Shown piece after piece: positions 1 to 4,086 of a stretch of DNA of 5,813 nucleotides (its first letter is position 1; each line of letters opens with the position of its first letter). Source of the stretch: Clostridioides sp. (GTDB lineage: Bacteria > Bacillota > Clostridia > Peptostreptococcales > Peptostreptococcaceae); NCBI GenBank assembly GCA_031272305.1, contig JAISUA010000162.1, forward strand, positions 1 to 5,813. The letters run 5' to 3'. The translations under genes and the position numbers were made by a program. The notes under the pieces were generated by a model that was not told the DNA's origin, made no database searches, and saw only the letters and a list, made by a program, of their open reading frames with translations.

Positions 1-285
1 GAATGGGTTGATGCTATGTGTATACCTACAACAAATCAACATAAAAAAGAAGCAGAACTATTTATAAATTTCCTTCTTGATCCTGAAGTATCTGCACAAA
101 ATACTGAATACATTGGTTATTCTACTCCAAACAAAAAGGCACTTGAATTATTGCCAGATGAAGTGAAAAATGATCTGGTAGCATATCCAAAAGATGAAGT
201 GCTTAGCAAATGTGAAACATTCAAAGATTTGGGCGACAGTTTGAAATTGTATGATAATGCATGGAGAGAATTAAAATCGAAATAA
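1..285 (+). CDS. potD: Spermidine/putrescine ABC transporter substrate-binding protein, C-terminal fragment (PotD-like)
   Basis: This is the last 94 residues of a gene that begins upstream of the window; the frame is open from base 1. The fragment reads as the C-terminal lobe of a PotD/PotF-type periplasmic-binding-fold protein: E-W-V-D, then an IPTTNQHKKEAELFINFLLD stretch, PEVSAQNTEYIGYSTPN, and a final Y-D-N-A-W-R-E-L helix. The FINFLLDPE…N…YIGYSTPN pattern is typical of polyamine-binding proteins, whose family role is to capture spermidine or putrescine outside the membrane and deliver it to a PotBC permease driven by PotA. In Gram-positives the protein is normally a lipoprotein, but that end is outside the window. 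It is usually the last gene of potABCD, which fits the strong terminator right after it. A related ABC solute-binding protein of other specificity is possible, because the ligand-binding residues are mostly not visible. Confidence 0.85.
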   Translation, partial: EWVDAMCIPTTNQHKKEAELFINFLLDPEVSAQNTEYIGYSTPNKKALELLPDEVKNDLVAYPKDEVLSKCETFKDLGDSLKLYDNAWRELKSK

Positions 286-333
286 AGAATAAGGAAGTTT
301 AAAATATTTTTTATAAATAAAATCTGAAATAAT

Positions 334-377
334 AAAAGATGAAGAATCGCACTTAAATATGGATTCTTCATTTTTTT
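334..377 (+). terminator. Rho-independent terminator after potD
   Basis: ATGAAGAATC (339-348) pairs with GATTCTTCAT (362-371) across a 13-nt loop. The stem extends through A334-G338 against the following T-run, and seven Ts (371-377) follow. It separates the polyamine transporter transcript from the patatin genes. The A-run before the stem means it could also work weakly on the other strand. Confidence 0.85.
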
Positions 378-389
378 ATTCTCAAAAAA

Positions 390-418
390 TTCACATATAC
401 AATATTTTGTCATATATA
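390..418 (+). promoter_or_regulatory. Predicted promoter of the first patatin gene
   Basis: TTCACA (390-395) and TATATA (413-418) are separated by exactly 17 bp. The same two hexamers with the same spacing occur before the second patatin gene (1389-1417), which supports a real promoter over a chance A+T-rich match. The -35 differs from TTGACA at one base. Transcription would begin near 425, at the edge of the conserved dyad. Confidence 0.5.
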
Positions 419-423
419 TAACT

Positions 424-440
424 ATACACTTTCATTGTAT
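424..440. promoter_or_regulatory. Imperfect dyad ATACA-N7-TGTAT, possible operator
   Basis: ATACACTTTCATTGTAT carries inverted ATACA/TGTAT half-sites. It begins 11 bp after the start of the predicted -10 and ends 26 bp before the GTG start, a position suited to a repressor site. A matching and more perfect copy lies at 1425-1441 before the second patatin gene. No regulator is encoded in the window, so the operator role is inference. A weaker look-alike (ATACAA…TTGTcAT) lies at 397-413, inside the promoter spacer. Confidence 0.4.
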
Positions 441-466
441 ATGTTTCATTTTTGGGAGGTTATATA

Positions 467-1372
467 GTGGGAAAATGTAATATTTTAAGTATTGATGGTG
501 GTGGTGTCAGGGGTTCGATGCCAGCAGAACTTATAAGAAGACTAAACAAAGTAGAACCACATATGCTTAGAAATGTAGATGTATTTGCAGGAAACAGTTC
601 TGGAAGTTTTTCTGCAGCAGTACTAGCATATGGCTATACTCCAGAAAAATTATTGCAGATATATAATGAAGATACATTAAAATATTTAGAACAAATAAAT
701 CCAGATCCAAATGGACCACCTTTTCTAAGTGATAATTTAAAGGAAATGCTAACTTCTATGTTTGGAAATACAAGACTTTCTGATTTGAAGAAGAAGATAG
801 TCATACCTACTTTTTATGTAGGAGAGAGTGGAGATTGTTGGCATCCTATTATTTATAATAATTTTAGATGTTCTGATAATGCAAATACAAGACTTGTAGA
901 TGCTGTGGTTTCAAGTTCATCAGCACCAGCTGCATATCCATCTTATGGTAGAAATGTAGATGGTGATGTATTAGCTAATGATCCAAGTGTCCTAGCGTTA
1001 TCAACCATATTCAAAAATATATGTGGCATTTCTATGAATGATGTAAATCTACTTGCATTTGGAACAGGCGATTATTGTAATTATGTAGATGGAGATACTA
1101 CTAAATTCAGTGCATACGATTGGTTTGTAAAGAATCAAGGTTCACCATATTATGAAATGAGTGTTTTTGCTGTAACGATGGCAACAGAGTATATAGCAGA
1201 TAATTTTTTAGGCGATAATTATCTAAAATTAAATCCTAAGCTAAGCGAAGATATAGGATTTTTGGATTACACTCAAGTAAGTAAATTATTTGCTTATGCA
1301 GATAGATTTGATATATCTAATGCAATTTCATTTATAAATAAAAAATGGTTAAATGGAAGATGTATAGTATAA
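467..1372 (+). CDS. Patatin-like phospholipase (first of a tandem pair)
   Basis: A 301-residue patatin-family serine acyl hydrolase, expected to cleave fatty-acyl esters of membrane lipids with a Ser-Asp dyad. Visible motifs: glycine-rich oxyanion loop DGGGVRG (residues 10-16), nucleophile elbow GNSSG (42-46, Ser44), and the catalytic Asp in DGD (165-167), followed by VLANDPS. Families usually have DGG or DGA here, so the third position is unusual, but the Asp is kept. There is no signal peptide or membrane segment, so the enzyme should be cytosolic unless exported by another route. The GTG at 467 is chosen because GGAGG (455-459) sits 7 nt upstream and the start aligns exactly with the paralogue. 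A TTG at 452 overlaps that ribosome binding site and is rejected. It is about two-thirds identical by eye to the next gene over the first 174 residues. Physiological substrate unknown; defence effector, lipid turnover and toxin roles all remain open. Confidence 0.88.
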   Translation: MGKCNILSIDGGGVRGSMPAELIRRLNKVEPHMLRNVDVFAGNSSGSFSAAVLAYGYTPEKLLQIYNEDTLKYLEQINPDPNGPPFLSDNLKEMLTSMFGNTRLSDLKKKIVIPTFYVGESGDCWHPIIYNNFRCSDNANTRLVDAVVSSSSAPAAYPSYGRNVDGDVLANDPSVLALSTIFKNICGISMNDVNLLAFGTGDYCNYVDGDTTKFSAYDWFVKNQGSPYYEMSVFAVTMATEYIADNFLGDNYLKLNPKLSEDIGFLDYTQVSKLFAYADRFDISNAISFINKKWLNGRCIV

Positions 1373-1388
1373 GATAGTAAAAAAATTG

Positions 1389-1417
1389 TTCACAGGTATA
1401 TAAATTCTGAATATATA
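1389..1417 (+). promoter_or_regulatory. Predicted promoter of the second patatin gene
   Basis: TTCACA (1389-1394), a 17-bp spacer and TATATA (1412-1417) repeat the arrangement before the first patatin gene. It lies in the 104-bp gap between the two genes. No terminator is visible after the first patatin gene, so the second may be made both from this promoter and by read-through. Confidence 0.5.
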
Positions 1418-1422
1418 TAAGT

Positions 1423-1443
1423 ATATACAAATTCATTGTATAT
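1423..1443. promoter_or_regulatory. Perfect 8-bp dyad, possible operator of the second patatin gene
   Basis: ATATACAA (1423-1430) and TTGTATAT (1436-1443) are perfect inverted repeats around a 5-nt centre. The 17-bp core ATACAAATTCATTGTAT (1425-1441) corresponds to the site before the first patatin gene, with the same TTCATTGTAT right half. It sits just after the predicted -10 and ends 33 bp before the start codon. Without a T-run it is not a convincing terminator. A repressor site or a 5'-end mRNA hairpin are the likely options. Confidence 0.45.
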
Positions 1444-1476
1444 TAATATCAACTATTTATTTTAGGAGGTTATATA

Positions 1477-2385
1477 GTGGGAATATGTAACATTTTAAGT
1501 ATTGATGGTGGTGGTGTTAGAGGTACTATACCAGCTGAGCTTATAAAGAGATTAAATGAAATAGAACCTTGTATACTTAGAAAGGCAGATGTATTTACAG
1601 GAAATAGTGCTGGAAGTTTTACAGCAACTGCACTAGCATATGGATATACTCCAGAAGAAATATTAAATTTTTATACTGAAAATACATGGATGTATATAGA
1701 AGAAGAAAATCCATCTCCAAATGGACCAACTTATCTAAGAGATCATATAAAGGAAGTATTTACATCTTATTTTGGAAACGCAAAACTTTCTGATTTGAAA
1801 AAGAAAGTAGTAATACCTTCTTTTTATGTTGGTGAAAATGGTAAGTGTTGGAGACATATGATTTATAATAATTTCAATTGCTCTAAGAATAAAAATGCTA
1901 GAATTGTAGATGCATTGCTTTCAAGTTGTGCATTGCCAGGAATGTTTCCTTCTTATGGAAGAAATGTAGATGGAACAGTAATAGATAATGATCCTAGTAT
2001 ATTAGCATTGATAGAAGTATTAAATAGTACTTGTGGACTTTCGCTAAATGATATAAATATACTTGCATTTGGAACAGGAGTTTATTGCAAATATATAGAA
2101 GGAGATACTACAAAATTTAGTACACATGATTGGTTTGGAGAAGCTGATGGAAATCCATACTTCGATATGACTTTATATGCAGGAAGAAGACAAACAGAAA
2201 AGCTGTTAAGAGCTATTTTTGGAGAGAATTATCTAAAATTAGATCCTGATTTAACTGAAGATGATGACCTTACAAATCCTTTTGCAATTCCACAATTGTA
2301 TGAAGATGCAGATGTATTTGATATATCAAATGCTCTACATTTCCTAAGAGAAAAATGGTGCAACAAAAAACGCTGCTATAAATAA
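1477..2385 (+). CDS. Patatin-like phospholipase (second of a tandem pair)
   Basis: A 302-residue paralogue of the preceding gene, collinear without gaps through at least residue 174. Patatin motifs are intact: DGGGVRG (10-16), GNSAG (42-46, Ser44 as predicted nucleophile) and the catalytic Asp in DGT (165-167), followed by VIDNDPS. The third residue of the DG(G/A) motif is Thr here and Asp in the neighbour, so the two copies differ from the usual family pattern and from each other. No signal peptide or transmembrane segment is seen. The GTG start has AGGAGG (1464-1469) 7 nt upstream, and an 18-bp block from GGAGG into codon 2 is identical to that of the first gene, so the duplication included the translation start region. 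The C-terminal third is more diverged, which may mean different substrates or partners. A strong terminator follows. Family assignment is firm; biological role is not known. Confidence 0.88.
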   Translation: MGICNILSIDGGGVRGTIPAELIKRLNEIEPCILRKADVFTGNSAGSFTATALAYGYTPEEILNFYTENTWMYIEEENPSPNGPTYLRDHIKEVFTSYFGNAKLSDLKKKVVIPSFYVGENGKCWRHMIYNNFNCSKNKNARIVDALLSSCALPGMFPSYGRNVDGTVIDNDPSILALIEVLNSTCGLSLNDINILAFGTGVYCKYIEGDTTKFSTHDWFGEADGNPYFDMTLYAGRRQTEKLLRAIFGENYLKLDPDLTEDDDLTNPFAIPQLYEDADVFDISNALHFLREKWCNKKRCYK

Positions 2386-2388
2386 TAG

Positions 2389-2440
2389 AAAAAAGACTTA
2401 TTAGCTTGTATTTTATTTCAAGTGCGATAAGTCTTTTTCT
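2389..2440 (+). terminator. Rho-independent terminator after the patatin pair
   Basis: AAAAAGACTTAT (2390-2401) pairs with ATAAGTCTTTTT (2427-2438). The 25-nt loop can form an inner CTTG/CAAG stem (2405-2408 with 2419-2422). The right arm ends in a T-run, and the matching A-run on the left would allow termination on both strands. It begins a few bases after the second patatin stop codon. Confidence 0.85.
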
Positions 2441-2471
2441 TTAATATATAACAATTGTAAGCATATAATTA

Positions 2472-2480
2472 TGTTATAAT
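2472..2480 (+). promoter_or_regulatory. Extended -10 promoter before the glucosaminidase leader
   Basis: TGTTATAAT is a perfect TATAAT (2475-2480) with the upstream TG of an extended -10. The -35 is poor: TTGTAA (2455-2460) is only 14 bp away, and the 17-bp position reads CAATTG. Extended -10 promoters can tolerate a weak -35. Transcription would start near 2487, giving a leader of about 165 nt before the glucosaminidase start. Confidence 0.5.
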
Positions 2481-2502
2481 GAAACTTGTAAAACTTATTA
2501 AA

Positions 2503-2647
2503 TATAAAGAGGTGATGAATGTTGTTTGTAAGATTCGATTGGAGCTGGAGCTTGAACGAAGTGAGAGAGCAGCGACCGAATCTGAAAACAATTTTATCAA
2601 CTCTTTTATTGAAAATTTTTTTCTTATAGAAATTATAAAGAGGTGAT
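2503..2647 (+). repeat. 14-bp direct repeats flanking a hairpin-bearing 117-bp insert in the glucosaminidase leader
   Basis: TATAAAGAGGTGAT occurs at 2503-2516 and again at 2634-2647, each containing a ribosome binding site. Between them lies a hairpin from 2522 to 2591: TTGTTT (2522-2527) pairs with AAACAA (2586-2591), then AGATTCG (2531-2537) with CGAATCT (2577-2583), with inner GCTG/CAGC and CTT/AAG pairings. By count, 27 of 53 bases at 2531-2583 are G or C, far above the surroundings. This could be a small dispersed element that inserted with a target duplication, or a native structured leader. The upstream ribosome binding site opens a 36-codon frame (2519-2629) that resembles no known protein. 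Confidence 0.5.
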
Positions 2648-2651
2648 TTAA

Positions 2652-3641
2652 ATTAAAAGTATTAACAGAAGTAAAAAGAGGAAGTATTTCAAAAAAAATA
2701 AAAGAAAAAAGCGTAGTTTAAAAAATAATATAAAAAAAATTTTACTTGCATTTTATGTGATTGTATTCACAGCATTAGCTATAAATATATTTAGAATGGT
2801 CAAAGAATTATATTTTGGAAGAGATATAGAAGGCAGTAAAATAGAATATTACATAGATATAGCTGATGAAATTGGAGAAAAAAAAGTACAGCTAAATTGG
2901 AAAGAGTTACTTGCGATTGAAAGTGTACAAAATGATGGTGATCTTCAAAATATAAAGAAAAACGATTCTCTGAAAATAGCGAATAAGTTTGTAGAAAAAA
3001 AAGAAAATAGCGAAGGAAAAACTGTTTATACTAAAAAAGATTTGGACACAGTTCTAAACGAACTTGCTTTTCAAAGTAGTCAAAAAATCAAAGTAAAAAG
3101 TATGGTTTCAAGTTTAGAGGATGTTTTTTTAGGTTCAGAAAGAATTTCTAAAAATGATTATAGAATAGAGTTTATTGATAAGATGAAAGATCCTTCTATT
3201 GAAAATTATAAACAATATAAAGTTTTGCCTTCTATTACTATAGCTCAAGCAATACTTGAGTCTGGTTGGGGAGGTTCTAAGCTTACAAAACAATGCAACA
3301 ATTTATTTGGAATCAAAGCAGATAAAAGATGGAGTGGAGAAAGCAAGAGTTTTTCTACAGGTGAAAATTATAATGATGTAATCGTTGCAAGCTTTAGAGT
3401 GTATCCTTCGTTTGAAGAATCAATAATAGATCATGGTAAATTTCTAAATGAAAACGCAAGATATAAAAACAATAATTTATTTGCGAAAGACTTCTACAAA
3501 TCTCAAGCACAAGCACTTGAAAATGCAGGATACAGCACGAAGAAAAATTCAGATGGTGAAGCAGTGTACGCTGATATGCTGATTGAAATTATACAAAAAT
3601 ACAACTTACAAATAATAGATAGCGAAGTAATAGGAAAATAA
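2652..3641 (+). CDS. Membrane-anchored N-acetylglucosaminidase, GH73 family (LytG/FlgJ-like autolysin), probable ATT start
   Basis: Predicted 329-residue peptidoglycan hydrolase that cuts glycan strands outside the membrane. The last ~150 residues match the glucosaminidase domain: PSITIAQAILESGWGGSKL with the expected catalytic Glu (about residue 203), CNNLFGIKA (215-223), a SF/YPSFEESIIDHGKFL block, and a final YADMLIEIIQKYNL helix. The N-terminus is a Lys/Arg-rich tail of about 29 residues followed by one hydrophobic segment (about 30-48), the layout of a type II membrane anchor. A linker of about 120 residues of unknown function precedes the enzyme domain. The start is unusual: between the in-frame stop at 2649 and GTG 2757 there is no ATG, GTG or TTG. 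GTG 2757 would begin inside the hydrophobic segment and has no ribosome binding site, whereas ATT 2652 lies 8 nt after GAGG (2640-2643). If GTG were used, the protein would have 294 residues. Role in division, growth or turnover cannot be told apart. Confidence 0.85.
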   Translation: MKSINRSKKRKYFKKNKRKKRSLKNNIKKILLAFYVIVFTALAINIFRMVKELYFGRDIEGSKIEYYIDIADEIGEKKVQLNWKELLAIESVQNDGDLQNIKKNDSLKIANKFVEKKENSEGKTVYTKKDLDTVLNELAFQSSQKIKVKSMVSSLEDVFLGSERISKNDYRIEFIDKMKDPSIENYKQYKVLPSITIAQAILESGWGGSKLTKQCNNLFGIKADKRWSGESKSFSTGENYNDVIVASFRVYPSFEESIIDHGKFLNENARYKNNNLFAKDFYKSQAQALENAGYSTKKNSDGEAVYADMLIEIIQKYNLQIIDSEVIGK

Positions 3642-3655
3642 ATTGGATAAACATA

Positions 3656-3685
3656 TTGTAGAAAAATGTCGAAATTAAGTATAAT
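3656..3685 (+). promoter_or_regulatory. Possible promoter downstream of the glucosaminidase gene
   Basis: TTGTAG (3656-3661) and a perfect TATAAT (3680-3685) are 18 bp apart. Transcription would begin near 3692, just before the perfect dyad at 3705. It could drive a short hairpin RNA or a long leader for the surface-protein gene. In sequence this A+T-rich, chance matches are common. Confidence 0.3.
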
Positions 3686-3704
3686 AAAAGTAATATATAA
3701 AAAT

Positions 3705-3753
3705 CTTAATAATGATGTAAATACAAATCATTTGTATTTACATCATTATTAAG
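3705..3753. terminator. Perfect 23-bp dyad with 3-nt loop; probable terminator of the glucosaminidase gene or regulatory dyad
   Basis: Bases 3705-3727 and 3731-3753 are exact reverse complements around the loop TCA, beginning 63 bp after the glucosaminidase stop. The stem is mostly A-T. On the + strand a T-run follows only at 3765-3770, about 11 nt past the stem; on the - strand TTTTT follows one base past the stem. It may therefore terminate better in the reverse direction, although no reverse gene is seen nearby. The centre, ATACAAATCATTTGTAT (3721-3737), resembles the dyads before the patatin genes and before the next gene. Confidence 0.5.
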
Positions 3754-3995
3754 CTTATATATGTATTTTTTATCAATATTAAAAAAATAGGATGTTGTAC
3801 TGAAAAGTGTGATAGTTTTATTTATATTAAAAATAATCTCAAAATATCAAAAATTATAATAAATAAAAAAATGGGTTAATAGAACAATAAAAACGGTTTA
3901 TTTAACAATATAAACGTGTATTTTATATCACATCGTTGAAGGTACGGTTAAAATTTAGTAGAATATAAGTAAAATATATAGTTTCTAAACGGTGC
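3754..3995. other. A+T-rich intergenic stretch without a recognisable gene
   Basis: No credible coding region is seen on either strand. The stretch holds a short imperfect direct repeat 21 bp apart (AACAATAAAAACGG from 3883, AACAATATAAACGTG from 3904). The word ACGGT recurs at 3893, 3944 and 3989, once as TAAACGGT (3986-3993). G+C-containing words stand out in such A+T-rich sequence and could be protein-binding sites, but nothing identifies a regulator. Confidence 0.4.
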
Positions 3996-4036
3996 AAATA
4001 CAAATAAATAGTATACAAAATAATTTGTATTTACAT
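3994..4036. promoter_or_regulatory. Second dyad, related to the 3705-3753 element, upstream of the surface-protein promoter
   Basis: AAATACAAAT (3996-4005) and ATTTGTATTT (4023-4032) are inverted repeats with a 17-nt loop. Inside it a second pairing exists, ATACAAA (4013-4019) with TTTGTAT (4024-4030), spacer 4 nt. ATTTGTATTTACAT (4023-4036) is identical to 3730-3743 in the perfect dyad, and the left arms also match (AAATACAAAT, 3719-3728). The right arm overlaps the predicted -35 box, a position suited to transcriptional control. Confidence 0.4.
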
Positions 4037-4058
4037 TATATTTGAAAGTTTGTATATT
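4030..4058 (+). promoter_or_regulatory. Predicted promoter of the BspA-like surface protein gene
   Basis: TTTACA (4030-4035), a 17-bp spacer and TATATT (4053-4058) form a near-consensus sigma-A promoter. The start point would be near 4065, giving a leader of only about 22 nt that holds the GGAGGT ribosome binding site (4075-4080). The dyad right arm overlaps the -35. Confidence 0.5.
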
Positions 4059-4086
4059 AATATTTAAAACAACTGGAGGTAATACA

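Noticed and set aside
117..413. 98-codon frame on the - strand
   Set aside because: It is antisense to the clear PotD C-terminus and its terminator; the translation is low-complexity, resembles no family and runs through the hairpin.
452..466. TTG at 452 as start of the first patatin
   Set aside because: It overlaps the GGGAGG ribosome binding site, adds five residues missing from the paralogue, and the paralogue has TTA-type sequence at the equivalent place.
467..2385. CBASS or another named antiphage operon with patatin effectors
   Set aside because: No CD-NTase, Cap2/Cap3, TIR, reverse transcriptase or other defence gene lies beside the pair, which is bounded by terminators at 334-377 and 2389-2440. 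The family link alone is not enough.
2455..2480. Full -35/-10 promoter TTGTAA-TATAAT before the glucosaminidase
   Set aside because: The spacing of 14 bp is too short for a normal sigma-A promoter; only the extended -10 was kept.
2519..2629. 36-codon frame with a good ribosome binding site upstream of the glucosaminidase
   Set aside because: Most of it translates the hairpin, and the product resembles nothing known. A leader peptide is possible, but there is no evidence beyond the ribosome binding site.
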